Source: Nostoc sp. UHCC 0870 (lineage in GTDB: Bacteria > Cyanobacteriota > Cyanobacteriia > Cyanobacteriales > Nostocaceae). From it: a DNA stretch of 64,000 bases. A program made the position numbers and the translations under genes. Position 1 is the stretch's first letter, and each line of letters starts with the position of its first letter. The stretch lies in contig NZ_CP091913.1 in NCBI RefSeq assembly GCF_022063185.1, positions 5,743,141 to 5,807,140 on the forward strand. The letters are read 5' to 3'. Of the stretch, positions 15,622-25,408 are shown piece after piece. Below the pieces are notes generated by a model that was given only the letters and a program-made list of their open reading frames with translations, searched no databases and was not told the DNA's origin.

Positions 15622-17499
15622 GTGACAACATCTGCTCAAATACTATCACTGGTTAAAAACCCGGAACGCTTAGAAGCACGTCTGGCGGAAATTCCCCCAG
15701 AACCGGGGGTTTATTTCATGCGAGATGGTAGCGATCGCATTATATATATAGGTAAATCGCGGAAATTGCGATCGCGCGTCCGTTCTTATTTCCGCGAGGG
15801 TTACAACAAAACTGAACGTATCGCCACAATGGTGAAGCAGGTGACGGAGATTGAATTTATCGTCACTGATACTGAAGCGGAAGCCTTGGCGTTGGAAGCG
15901 AACTTAATCAAGCAGCATCAACCATACTTTAATGTGCTGCTGAAAGATGATAAAAAATATCCCTACGTCTGTATCACTTGGTCAGAAGACTATCCCCGCA
16001 TTTTCATCACTCGCAAACGTCAACTGGGGAAAGAAAAAGATAAGTATTATGGGCCTTATACTGATTCAGGTCTATTAAGAGGCATACTCCACCTATCTAA
16101 ACGGATATTTACCTTAAGACAACGACCCCAACCACTGTTTAAAGACCGTCCTTGCTTAAATTATGATATTGGTCGCTGTCCGGGTGTGTGTCAAAAGCTG
16201 ATTTCGCCAGAAGAATACCGTAAAACTGTGCAGAAAGTCGCAATGGTATTTCAAGGAAGGACGCAAGAACTGATCGATATTTTGAACGAACAAATGCAAA
16301 CAGCCGCCGAGTCACTTAACTTTGAGTTGGCGGGGAGAATCCGTGATCAAATAGCTGGGTTAAAGTCTCTGAATGCACAGCAGAAGGTTTCCTTACCAGA
16401 TGATACTATTTCACGGGATGCTATTGCTTTATCATCTGACACACAACACGCCTGTATCCAATTATTTCAGATTCGCGCCGGTCAATTGGTCGGACGTTTA
16501 GCATTTGTGGCTGAATCTCAAGCTGAACCAGGCGCAATTCTACAACGGGTGTTAGAGGAACACTACCAAACGGCTGACTCTGTAGAAATTCCCGCAGAAA
16601 TTTTAGTACAGCATGAGTTACCAGACGGGGAAATGTTGGCGGAAGCTTTGACGCAACACAAGGGAAGAAAAGTCACAATTTTAACTCCCCAGCGTCAAAC
16701 TAAGGCAGAATTAATTGAGATGGTGGAACGCAATGCCCAGTATGAATTGCAAAGGATGCAAAAATTGGGCGATCAAAATCACCAATCTATGCAAGATTTA
16801 GCAGCGATTCTCGATTTACCCGACTTACCCCACCGCATCGAAGGTTACGATATCTCCCACATTCAAGGGTCAAATGCTGTCGCTTCCCAAGTTGTCTTCA
16901 TCGATGGGATACCCGCCAAACAATACTATCGCCACTACAAAATTAAAAATCCCACAGTCACCATAGGACATTCAGATGATTTCGCTAGTTTAGCAGAAGT
17001 GATTCAACGACGGTTTCGCAAGTATGCAGAAGATCCACAACTACCACGGGTAGATAACCCTGACTGGCCTGATTTAGTGATGATAGACGGTGGTAAAGGA
17101 CAACTATCTTCAGTGGTTACTGTTTTGCAGGAGATGAATTTACTAGAAGACTTGCGAGTTGTGAGTTTAGCCAAGAAGCGAGAAGAGATTTTTTTACCGG
17201 GAGAATCAACACCTTTAACCACTGATAGCGAACAACCAGGTGTACAACTGCTGCGACGACTGCGAGACGAAGCACATCGTTTTGCTGTGAGTTTCCATCG
17301 TCAACAACGGAGTGATAAATTAAAGCGATCGCGTTTAGATGAAATTCCCGGTTTGGGACACCATCGCCAAAAGCTGCTTTTAGGACATTTTCGTTCTGTT
17401 GACTATCTCCGACAAGCCACACCCACACAAATCGCCGAAGTTCCAGGTATTGGGACAAAGTTAGCACAAACAATCTACGACTATTTCCATCCCTCGTGA
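15622..17499 (+). CDS. uvrC: UvrABC system protein C (excinuclease subunit)
   Basis: 625 residues, full length. The N-terminal GIY-YIG nuclease (PGVYFMRDGSDRIIYIGKSRKL) makes the 3' cut. A UVR motif follows (ELIDILNEQMQTAAESLNFELAGRIRDQ). The RNase H-like C-terminal endonuclease has GYDISHIQGSNAVAS and DLVMIDGGKGQL for the 5' cut, and there is a helix-hairpin-helix pair (LDEIPGLGHHRQKLLLGHF, EVPGIGTKLAQTI). The GTG start is required to keep the conserved N-terminus. It acts with UvrA/UvrB in nucleotide excision repair. Monocistronic; no recognisable LexA box was seen. Confidence 0.97.
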   Translation: MTTSAQILSLVKNPERLEARLAEIPPEPGVYFMRDGSDRIIYIGKSRKLRSRVRSYFREGYNKTERIATMVKQVTEIEFIVTDTEAEALALEANLIKQHQPYFNVLLKDDKKYPYVCITWSEDYPRIFITRKRQLGKEKDKYYGPYTDSGLLRGILHLSKRIFTLRQRPQPLFKDRPCLNYDIGRCPGVCQKLISPEEYRKTVQKVAMVFQGRTQELIDILNEQMQTAAESLNFELAGRIRDQIAGLKSLNAQQKVSLPDDTISRDAIALSSDTQHACIQLFQIRAGQLVGRLAFVAESQAEPGAILQRVLEEHYQTADSVEIPAEILVQHELPDGEMLAEALTQHKGRKVTILTPQRQTKAELIEMVERNAQYELQRMQKLGDQNHQSMQDLAAILDLPDLPHRIEGYDISHIQGSNAVASQVVFIDGIPAKQYYRHYKIKNPTVTIGHSDDFASLAEVIQRRFRKYAEDPQLPRVDNPDWPDLVMIDGGKGQLSSVVTVLQEMNLLEDLRVVSLAKKREEIFLPGESTPLTTDSEQPGVQLLRRLRDEAHRFAVSFHRQQRSDKLKRSRLDEIPGLGHHRQKLLLGHFRSVDYLRQATPTQIAEVPGIGTKLAQTIYDYFHPS

Positions 17500-18240
17500 T
17501 GATATCCACTTTATTGTTTGTAGTAAGGACTTTAGTCCTTCTTTTCCGACTAAAGTCCTTACTAATAACTCAATAACAAGAATTTTACATTGCTTAATAT
17601 AGTGTGATTTATTTCCGGCGATTTACTTAATCAATCATTAATCTAGCTAAAATCTCATTCCATTTTTCTTTGTGAATTTTTTTAAGTTCCGTATCTGATT
17701 TTATTAATTTAAGAAGCAATTTTAATTTTCAATGCTTCAAATTGTAGCGATCGCCAGTCCTAATAGTATTTTTACTCATAGGTCGAGGTTTTTCGCCATA
17801 GGGAAGGCTACTTACGCATAGCAATATCCCCGACTTCTCAAAGAAGTCGGGGATATGAGCCTAGTTTTGGATGAAAGGAAAGATTAACCAAACATTAAGA
17901 AAGTAATTTTGTTACTAAAGCTACAGTAATTAACTGATTTTGACATTTGAATACAAAGATAGCTTTTTATTTTTTTAGAAACGACTGTTAATAGCTTTAT
18001 CTCAAGGTATTACTCATTGGGATCAGTCAAAATCTAAGAAAAGTTGTATAAAATATTAATTCTTATATCTCAAGTAGGATGGTCAAATCACCGGAACGTT
18101 AAGATAATAACCAATAATTCTGCCCAATTTTCAAATTTACAACCTTGTTTAAGATAGACAGCTAGACTTTTAGCTGTTTACAGTTTTCTGTGTTAATAAA
18201 ATTTTTTTAGCATTTACCATCATTACAACCGGGGTCAACA
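17500..18240. other. Intergenic region, 741 bp, with two palindromic repeats
   Basis: Two interspersed repeats: an AAGGACTTTAGTCCTT pair at about 17514-17568, directly behind uvrC and a likely terminator, and a hairpin ATATCCCCGACTTCT/AGAAGTCGGGGATAT at about 17824-17855 of a family also seen at 38537-38572. The rest is AT-rich with no coding frame. Confidence 0.5.
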
Positions 18241-18420
18241 ATGCAGATAGTACAAAAAATTTACTGTCCAAACTGTGGTAGTGGGGCTGAACGTCACTAT
18301 ATTTCTGATAGCCAATTAACTAGAACACAATGCCATAGTTGTGACTACTTGATGATATCTTGCACTAAGACAGGTAGAGTAATTGAAGCTTATGCTCCAG
18401 GAATTTACGCAAGAAAATAG
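18241..18420 (+). CDS. Small zinc-ribbon protein, 59 residues
   Basis: An ATG frame of 59 codons. It begins MQIVQKIYCPNCGSGAERHY, contains TQCHSCDYLMISC and ends APGIYARK. The two CxxC knuckles 25 residues apart form a zinc ribbon like those in short cyanobacterial proteins sometimes annotated as PriA-like. Too short to be an enzyme; probably a nucleic-acid or protein-binding module. The next gene starts 80 bp downstream on the same strand. Confidence 0.65.
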   Translation: MQIVQKIYCPNCGSGAERHYISDSQLTRTQCHSCDYLMISCTKTGRVIEAYAPGIYARK

Positions 18421-18500
18421 TTGATGGTGTAGGGGTTAGCGCAGTTGCAAGAATAATGATGAGTATTGAACTCGGCACTATTACCCAGAAAGATTAGACC

Positions 18501-18977
18501 GTGGGAAAGAAAAATAACTTCCGAAAAACTTGGAAAACATTAACTGAACTAGGTCAAGAATTTGGAGTATCAGCCATAAAATTCGGTAATCTGCTTAAAC
18601 AGCATGGATTACGGGAAAAAGATGGTGAACCTAGTCAATTAGCAAAAGATGGCGTTTTCTTTGAGAAAATTACGCCTAAAGAAGGTAAGCCGTATTATTT
18701 ATGGCATAGTCAAAAAACATCTGAATACCTTATTGCTCAAGGTGTAGCGAAGAATGGTGTATCAGCTAAAGATGCTGAAAAAATGACTGAAGCTAGAAAG
18801 TTAGCACGTTCTTACATGGAGGCTCAAAAGTTAGATGAGGAAGGTTCTAAACTCGGTTACATGATGCTTTCGGAAATGGTAGATGACATTAAAAAAATTG
18901 GTTTAGAGCGATTCAATGAAGCTCTCAAATCAATTGGATACAAAGGTAATGAAGTTACTTTGGAAGGCTGGGAGTAG
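18501..18977 (+). CDS. Hypothetical protein with an N-terminal helix-turn-helix-like segment
   Basis: 158 residues from a GTG start (MGKKNNFRKTWKTL). The N-terminus TLTELGQEFGVSAIKFGNLLKQHGL looks like a DNA-binding helix-turn-helix. The middle (DGVFFEKITPKEGKPYYLWHSQKTSEYLIAQG) resembles Rha/KilA-C-like terminal pieces of phage-type antirepressor proteins, and the C-terminus is helical and charged. I do not recognise the family. It sits beside a small zinc-ribbon gene; the pair could be a small regulatory unit. Confidence 0.6.
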   Translation: MGKKNNFRKTWKTLTELGQEFGVSAIKFGNLLKQHGLREKDGEPSQLAKDGVFFEKITPKEGKPYYLWHSQKTSEYLIAQGVAKNGVSAKDAEKMTEARKLARSYMEAQKLDEEGSKLGYMMLSEMVDDIKKIGLERFNEALKSIGYKGNEVTLEGWE

Positions 18978-19010
18978 TATTCTCAACGTTTGTCTTGATT
19001 TACTCATTAC

Positions 19011-22000
19011 TCATTTAAGAGGACATAAGGCGCGATCGCTTGCAGTTAATTTAGAGTTAGTCTGTAAATAATCTTGGAGGAAATCACAACCTCTCTCCAG
19101 GAGGTGGGCTAATTTTAAATCAGCTAAGTTGCGGAACATTACCCTACCGTTACTGCTACCTCCAGCCAAAATTTCACCATCGGGACTAAAACTGACGCTG
19201 GTTATTTTTTCTTTATCGCCTTTTAAGGAAATAAGTAAAGTCCCTTCCCTATTCCACAGCTTAATTTGATCTTCACTACTAGCGGCTAAAATCTGACCAT
19301 CGGGGCTAAAACTAAGGCTGGTAAAATTATTGCCATCTCCAGTGAGAGTTTTTAACAATTGACCATCCCGTCGCCATAGTTTGACGGTGCTATCAATACT
19401 TGCGGAAGCCACAATTTTACTATCAGGCGACCACGTTACGCCGTTAACTTGGCGGTTGTGGTCTTTGAGGGTGTGTAGGAGTTGACCATCCCGACTCCAC
19501 AGTTTCACAGTTAAATCATCACTGACGGAGGCGAGTAATTTACCATCGGGGCTAAAGCTAACCCAGTTTACTGCATCCTTGTGACCTATAAGTGTATGGA
19601 GTAATTTACCGTCTCGACTCCATAACTTCACTGTTTTATCTTTACTCGCTGAAGCTATGACTTGATAATCTGGCGACCAGGCTACACCCCAGACTGTATC
19701 AGTATGACCTATAAGTGTATGGAGTAATTTACCGTCTCGACTCCATAATTTTACCATTTTATCTCTACTTACTGAAGCTATAACTTGACCATCTCCAGAC
19801 CAAGCTACACCCCAAACTATGTCTTTGTGGTCTTTAAGAGTTTGTAAGAGTTTGCCGTCATGAGTAAAGATTTTTACAGTATGATCTCGACTAGCAGCTG
19901 CTACGGTCTGGCTTTTAGGCCTAAAGCTAATGCTAGTTACCCCAAAATTATCATTATCAGTTTCGGGGTTACGCTGCAATATATCGTCCCACCGCCAAAG
20001 TTTGACTGTTTTATCCCGACTGGTAGAAACTAAGGTGTGACCGTCAGGACTGAAACTCACACTATTTACCCAATTGTTATGTCCTCTCAACGTCCCCAAT
20101 AACAAACCATCTAAAGTCCAAAGTTTTATAGTTTCGTCGGTACTTGCGGACGCAATGGTCTGACCATCAGGGTTAAAACTGATACTGGTGACTCCCCCAG
20201 TATGACCTGTGATGTTTTTCAGGAGTCGCCCTTGGAGATTCCAAAGTTTGATGTTCTGGTCTAAACCCGCACTAGCAATAATTTGACCATTGGGCGACCA
20301 AGCGACACTTAAAATTACATCCTCGTGACCATTCCAGCTTTTGAGGATTTGTCCGTCACGTTTCCACAGCTTGATAGTTTTGTCAGCACTGACTGAAACT
20401 AGGGTTTGACTATCAGGCGACCATGCTACACCCTGGACTACATCCCGGTGTCCTGTAAGAGTTTGGAGTAATTCACCTTCCCGACTCCAGAGTTTGATTG
20501 TCTTGTCGGTACTAGCGGAGGCGATCGCCTGTCCATCCGGGCTAAAATTGATACTATTGACCCCTGCTGTATGTCCTGGGAGGGTTTTCAGCAGTTGACC
20601 TTGAGTATTCCACAGTTGAATTGTATTGTCTTGACTAGCAGAGGCGACTATTTGACTATCAGGACTGAAGCTAACATGATTAACTACTTGAGTATGCTGC
20701 AATGTCGTCGGAACTAGACTACCATCAGCACGCCAAAGTTTGACGGTGTTGTCAGCACTAGCTGAGGCAATTAAAGACCCATCAGGACTAAATGTAGCAC
20801 TGTTAACACCAGAAGTATGTCCTTCTAAACGGTTATATTCCTTCACTCCCACAACTGCTTGATAGAGTGCTGTTTGTACCTTTTCTCTGGTGTAAGGGTC
20901 TACCCAAACAGCCCGTTGTAGTTTTCGCCCCGCTTTTATCCCTTCTTTTAAAGCATCAATACCCTTCTGGGATGCAAATAACGCCTCGCTGGAAACACTG
21001 AGGGTTTTGATTTCACTATCTACGGCCGTGATAATCGAAATACTTAACCCTAATATGGCAAATACAGAAGCCCCCAAAGCAATTGTCAGTGAACGATTTA
21101 ATTTTGCTTCACTGAGTCTTTGCTGTTTTTGACTTTCTGCAAGTTGGGCGGTTAATTCTTTTTCTTTAAGTTCGGCGCGGAGTTGTTCTATTTCTAGTAG
21201 GCTAAGTTCTTCACGCTTACGTAAATCTCGTAATTCTGTGACTAAATCTAATCCTTGCTGGGGTTGAAAATCTGTAAGTTTGGCTTGCTGCTTTTTTTGT
21301 CGGAGTTCGCGTTTAAGTCGTTCAATTTCTGTTTGGCTTTGTTCGACTTTGTAACGCAGTTGGTTGAGTTGTGCTTGAAAGCTTGATTCTTGTTGTTGCA
21401 AGTAACGAATTAAATCTACTAAGTAATCATGTATTAGTTGATAACGTTCTGGAATATCGGGGAATAACACTACTAAACCAGAACTAACTAAAATATTTAA
21501 AACTAACTCTAATTTGCCAACATCTTCTAATTCTGCTAGTTCTGCTCCTAATTCGGCACGAGTTTTAAATGGTCTGTTGTTACTTTCATCTGTTAATAAA
21601 TATAAAACTAATAAAGCTGCCCGTTCATTTTCTTCCCCACAATCTTTAATCAGGGCTTTAATATATCTTTCTATCAGTTTATTGGGGCGATATGGCTGAT
21701 ATTGGGCTAGAGTTGTGATTCCCTCATCTTGCAATTGTGCGCCAACTAGTTGCAATTCAATGGGGCGAATTTCTCCCATTTCTGTAGATAAGTCTTCAAC
21801 TAAAGCATCAATTAATTCAGGTTCTAAATTAGAGTGGGAACGAGCGGTTAATTTTTCAATAATCGCTTTGGCGTATTCTGGAGAAAAATTATTTAATTGA
21901 TAGCGGATATGTTTATCCAGAATATTATTATTAATTGCTTCTAGATGAGAAAGATGTTTAAATTCTAATAATTGATGTAAATAATCTTCTCTTAAGGAAA

Positions 22001-24101
22001 GAATGACCTTGACAAAAGATACATTTAAACAGTCGCTGATAAATTGATCAAATTGTTGTTTTTGTTGGCGGTCGGTGCAGCCAAAGAAAAATTCTTCAAA
22101 TTGATCAAAAATTAAAACTGTGATGAGATGATTATCAGCATTTTGATATAATTTTTCTAAGATATAGCCAATAGTTATAGGCTTTTCCGTCACAGGTGCA
22201 ATGGCTGCATCTCCTTGGAGGTGAGAAATTGCCACATTCAAAGATTTACCCAATTCTCGTACCCAATCGGTGTAAACTTGCAGGACTACAGGCACAGCAA
22301 TTTGATCACCAATGGCGCGATTTTGTAAGGCTGGAACTAACCCGGCTGTGACAGTGGAACTCTTACCCACCCCAGAGGGGCCATGAATGACGATCAATTT
22401 CTGGTCAGCCCGGCTAATTCTGCCAATTAAGTTATTAATATCCCGTTCCCGACCGGAAGCTGCAATTTCTAAAGCGACGCTGCTACTTCCTGAAGGAGAC
22501 ATTAAAGCGGGGTTCGTAGCTTGTCTTTGGGGTTGCAAACGACCTGCACCAATGAAAGCCCGAAAGCCGTATTGTTGTTCTACAGAACGGCGTTTTTGGC
22601 GGATGCAATAGGCTTCTACATAACGACCGGCTTCAAAATAGAGCGATCGCAATTGCCGCAGCATTCTAATATAACGATGGGCATCATATTGATGGGTGCT
22701 ATTTTCTAACGCTAGGGGTAATGCTTGGGCGGCTTTATCTAAATACGCTTGCGCCACTACTTTTTCACCCAATTTTTGCTGGGCTTTGGCTAAGACTAGG
22801 TAATAAATCTGCGTTAATAGCAGAGGAAACAGACAATCATGGGATTGAGTATCATTTTGTTGTGCTTCGTCTAACTTGAGTAGGGAAACATGGGCTAAAA
22901 TACTCGCCTGTAACCAGCGTGATGATTGAACGGCGACTTGTGCTAAAAAACCATAGTCACAAGCTAGCTGAATTTGACTCCCATAATTTTGATGTAACTC
23001 TAGAGCATTTTCGGCTACTGTTTGTAATTCTTCCCACTCTTGCAGATGTTCCAATACTTCCGTCAGTTGACCGATAAATTCCGCCGCGATATCTGGTCTT
23101 TGCGCCACTTCTAAAATCCGCAAGCTTTTTTGTAAGCAAGATTTGGCTGCTTCCCAATGGGGACGGTTATCTAACTGGTTCTGTTCGGCTAAACGACAAT
23201 GACACAACCCAATATAAAATAGCAACACTCCCTGTCTCAGTAAGGGGGGAGATGGGGGAGGTGGGGGAGAGGGGGAAGAAAATACACCCTCATCAGCTTT
23301 ATTCCCTGTATCTTCACTAGCTACAAGTTGTTGCCAAACCAACAAGCTTTGGCGAAAATGATTTAAGGCGTAGTAAATGCGATCGCTGACATAATCATCC
23401 AGACCAAAAACAAACCTTAAACTGGCGTGTAATTCTGGCTCTAGAGTAATCCCGCGCTCATGTAGTTCATTGATAGCCCAGTGGAGTTCATCGCTATGTT
23501 CCCAAACTTGTTCTAGGGTGGAATAATTTTCTGTAACTTGTGCTGGTCGGCGTTGTCTTTGCTCGTTGGTTAATACCTTGGCGAATAAACAGCCTGTTTC
23601 TTGTTGCAAAAATTGCTGCAACTCTGGGGTAGTCATTTCAAACCGAATTGGGGTCGCCGCCCAACTCGCAAAATCAGGAGCTAAACGCACTACTTTCTGT
23701 AAAACCTGCTCATTCACCCAAAAAACCATAGGAAAGTCATGGCGTTTGGGTAATTCATCGCGGATATGATTAATTGACCTGAGTAAATCGTCAATTTCAT
23801 CTACAGTATCTAAACCTAAAACCATCAATGCTGATGGCGGTTGACTGTCAGCCACAAGCTGAAAATGTAGGGCTGTGTAAAGACTTCTGGTGTTGTGGGG
23901 TAAAACAACTTTTTGGATGCGGGCTACCCCAGCCGCTAATTTATCTAGTGATTCCAAAACGCGCTCTTGTAACACTCGATAATTGCAGCAGACTACAACC
24001 ACGGAAAAATGACCGCAAGAAAGGGTGATTGCTCGCCATAAACTCTGTAAAGCTCGGTCATTAGCTGCTTTTATATCTGCTGGTAATTGTCTTTCAACCA
24101 T
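19011..24101 (-). CDS. STAND-type NTPase with membrane helix and 14 WD40 repeats
   Basis: 1696 residues. Order: an N-terminal alpha/beta region (1-180), a Pro-rich linker (SPSPPPPPSPP), TPR-like helical repeats (about 290-540), an nSTAND1-type NTPase with Walker A HGPSGVGKSS near residue 575 and Walker B TVLIFDQFEEFFF, a winged-helix region, a coiled coil (about 905-1000), one transmembrane helix (LTIALGASVFAILGLSISI) and about 14 WD40 repeats (1085-1670). WD-repeat STAND proteins act as sensors or signalling switches, including in bacterial conflict systems; the trigger here is unknown. The start overlaps the end of the upstream ATPase gene by 31 bp, so the two are translationally coupled. 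Some WD units are nearly identical at DNA level. Confidence 0.85.
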   Translation of the reverse strand: MVERQLPADIKAANDRALQSLWRAITLSCGHFSVVVVCCNYRVLQERVLESLDKLAAGVARIQKVVLPHNTRSLYTALHFQLVADSQPPSALMVLGLDTVDEIDDLLRSINHIRDELPKRHDFPMVFWVNEQVLQKVVRLAPDFASWAATPIRFEMTTPELQQFLQQETGCLFAKVLTNEQRQRRPAQVTENYSTLEQVWEHSDELHWAINELHERGITLEPELHASLRFVFGLDDYVSDRIYYALNHFRQSLLVWQQLVASEDTGNKADEGVFSSPSPPPPPSPPLLRQGVLLFYIGLCHCRLAEQNQLDNRPHWEAAKSCLQKSLRILEVAQRPDIAAEFIGQLTEVLEHLQEWEELQTVAENALELHQNYGSQIQLACDYGFLAQVAVQSSRWLQASILAHVSLLKLDEAQQNDTQSHDCLFPLLLTQIYYLVLAKAQQKLGEKVVAQAYLDKAAQALPLALENSTHQYDAHRYIRMLRQLRSLYFEAGRYVEAYCIRQKRRSVEQQYGFRAFIGAGRLQPQRQATNPALMSPSGSSSVALEIAASGRERDINNLIGRISRADQKLIVIHGPSGVGKSSTVTAGLVPALQNRAIGDQIAVPVVLQVYTDWVRELGKSLNVAISHLQGDAAIAPVTEKPITIGYILEKLYQNADNHLITVLIFDQFEEFFFGCTDRQQKQQFDQFISDCLNVSFVKVILSLREDYLHQLLEFKHLSHLEAINNNILDKHIRYQLNNFSPEYAKAIIEKLTARSHSNLEPELIDALVEDLSTEMGEIRPIELQLVGAQLQDEGITTLAQYQPYRPNKLIERYIKALIKDCGEENERAALLVLYLLTDESNNRPFKTRAELGAELAELEDVGKLELVLNILVSSGLVVLFPDIPERYQLIHDYLVDLIRYLQQQESSFQAQLNQLRYKVEQSQTEIERLKRELRQKKQQAKLTDFQPQQGLDLVTELRDLRKREELSLLEIEQLRAELKEKELTAQLAESQKQQRLSEAKLNRSLTIALGASVFAILGLSISIITAVDSEIKTLSVSSEALFASQKGIDALKEGIKAGRKLQRAVWVDPYTREKVQTALYQAVVGVKEYNRLEGHTSGVNSATFSPDGSLIASASADNTVKLWRADGSLVPTTLQHTQVVNHVSFSPDSQIVASASQDNTIQLWNTQGQLLKTLPGHTAGVNSINFSPDGQAIASASTDKTIKLWSREGELLQTLTGHRDVVQGVAWSPDSQTLVSVSADKTIKLWKRDGQILKSWNGHEDVILSVAWSPNGQIIASAGLDQNIKLWNLQGRLLKNITGHTGGVTSISFNPDGQTIASASTDETIKLWTLDGLLLGTLRGHNNWVNSVSFSPDGHTLVSTSRDKTVKLWRWDDILQRNPETDNDNFGVTSISFRPKSQTVAAASRDHTVKIFTHDGKLLQTLKDHKDIVWGVAWSGDGQVIASVSRDKMVKLWSRDGKLLHTLIGHTDTVWGVAWSPDYQVIASASKDKTVKLWSRDGKLLHTLIGHKDAVNWVSFSPDGKLLASVSDDLTVKLWSRDGQLLHTLKDHNRQVNGVTWSPDSKIVASASIDSTVKLWRRDGQLLKTLTGDGNNFTSLSFSPDGQILAASSEDQIKLWNREGTLLISLKGDKEKITSVSFSPDGEILAGGSSNGRVMFRNLADLKLAHLLERGCDFLQDYLQTNSKLTASDRALCPLK

Positions 24102-25408
24102 GACTTAAATTTTTGTGTCTCGGCTAAAACTGGGTTGACAGCAAACCAAGCCCCTTGGTGGTCGCGGTATTCAAATACAAATAAACTACGCAATAAGGTA
24201 TGGTATTCTATATCACCTCTAACCCGTTGTTGCTGCACCACTTGAAAGATTAACTCCCACTCGTGGCTATCAATAGGGTTAACGCGGTAATCCCGTTGTC
24301 TTTGAATCACCAACTCAACACATTCCCTTTCAAAGGGTGGGTCTTGTTCTCGCAGACAGTCAAACAGCAATCCTAACAAGTCGCGCACATGACCACCACT
24401 GATCAGGCACAATCGATCTAGTGTTTCTAAGTTATCAAACACTTCTGTAATTAAGCTTAAGCGATCGCTCGGCTCAATGTCAGGAAAGGCTCTAGCTAAG
24501 ACCATTTGGCGGATCAAGTTTAGCCCTTGGTTAAAAATCTCCCCAGAACGCAGCCGCACCGGAATCATCGGTAAAACCTTCGGTGCTACCCCACCGCCTA
24601 AACGGTGTTGCAGTTCCGCGCTATCGTTAGAAAAAGTTAAAGCCAGGGGAATGGTGTAAACTACATGACAATTCAGTTTACGTAACTGTTCACCCCGTTC
24701 AATAAATAAATATTCTGGCAGCGATCGCCCCGATGGTAAAGGGCGAATTGCTACCCTGTCTAAGTTATCGACAATTACCACTAAGCCTTTTTTCCCTTTG
24801 GCTTTGAGTTCTTTGTCAGCCCGTTCTAATAGTTCTTGATTAATAGATTGCAAAATATTTTGGGTGCGCGGTTCGAGGTAGTCACGCAAGCGGCGGCGCA
24901 GTTGGGGGCTTTCTTTGGTTTTGGCGGTAATTTTGGCAATCCCTACAGATAACTCCGCTTCTACTCCCAAGTCGATAGGGGTTTGCAAAAAATCTACCAC
25001 CTCACTAAATAACTTAGTGAAATAGTTGGGTTTGATGCGAATTTTCATTGCTTCGAGACTTTCGCTCACCTGACCTGCGATCGCTAGTAAAATATCAGTC
25101 ACATCCACATCCGCCATTTCTAAGACGTGGGTAGACTCAAAATAAACGACATGAAATTGCTGTTCTTCTAACTCAGCCTTGAGACGCAATAACTCTGTAG
25201 ATTTCCCACAACCCAAATGTCCTGTAAATAGTTGACAGGTAGGTGCATTGGGTGAGATGCGGCTAATCGTGCGCTGCAAAGCCTCAATGATTTTTCCACC
25301 CCGCACTGATGCAAAATCAATATAGTACCTGCGATCGTTTTTATTGCCGATCATCAGTGGTCTACTGGGATTGCAAGCCTGATAAAATTTTTCTAAGTCT
25401 AGGGGCAT
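24071..25408 (-). CDS. P-loop (AAA/STAND-like) ATPase, partner of the WD40 STAND protein
   Basis: 445 residues. Walker A LFTGHLGCGKSTE near residue 83, Walker B GLVVIVDNLDR, then an arginine-containing sensor region (YTIPLALTFSN) and SGGHVRDLLGLL, an ORC/Cdc6-like or STAND-type sensor-2 motif. No membrane helix or repeat domain. It is the first gene of a two-gene operon; its last 31 bp overlap the WD40-STAND gene in another frame. A complex of the two proteins is likely from the coupling. Specific function unknown. Confidence 0.8.
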   Translation of the reverse strand: MPLDLEKFYQACNPSRPLMIGNKNDRRYYIDFASVRGGKIIEALQRTISRISPNAPTCQLFTGHLGCGKSTELLRLKAELEEQQFHVVYFESTHVLEMADVDVTDILLAIAGQVSESLEAMKIRIKPNYFTKLFSEVVDFLQTPIDLGVEAELSVGIAKITAKTKESPQLRRRLRDYLEPRTQNILQSINQELLERADKELKAKGKKGLVVIVDNLDRVAIRPLPSGRSLPEYLFIERGEQLRKLNCHVVYTIPLALTFSNDSAELQHRLGGGVAPKVLPMIPVRLRSGEIFNQGLNLIRQMVLARAFPDIEPSDRLSLITEVFDNLETLDRLCLISGGHVRDLLGLLFDCLREQDPPFERECVELVIQRQRDYRVNPIDSHEWELIFQVVQQQRVRGDIEYHTLLRSLFVFEYRDHQGAWFAVNPVLAETQKFKSWLKDNYQQI

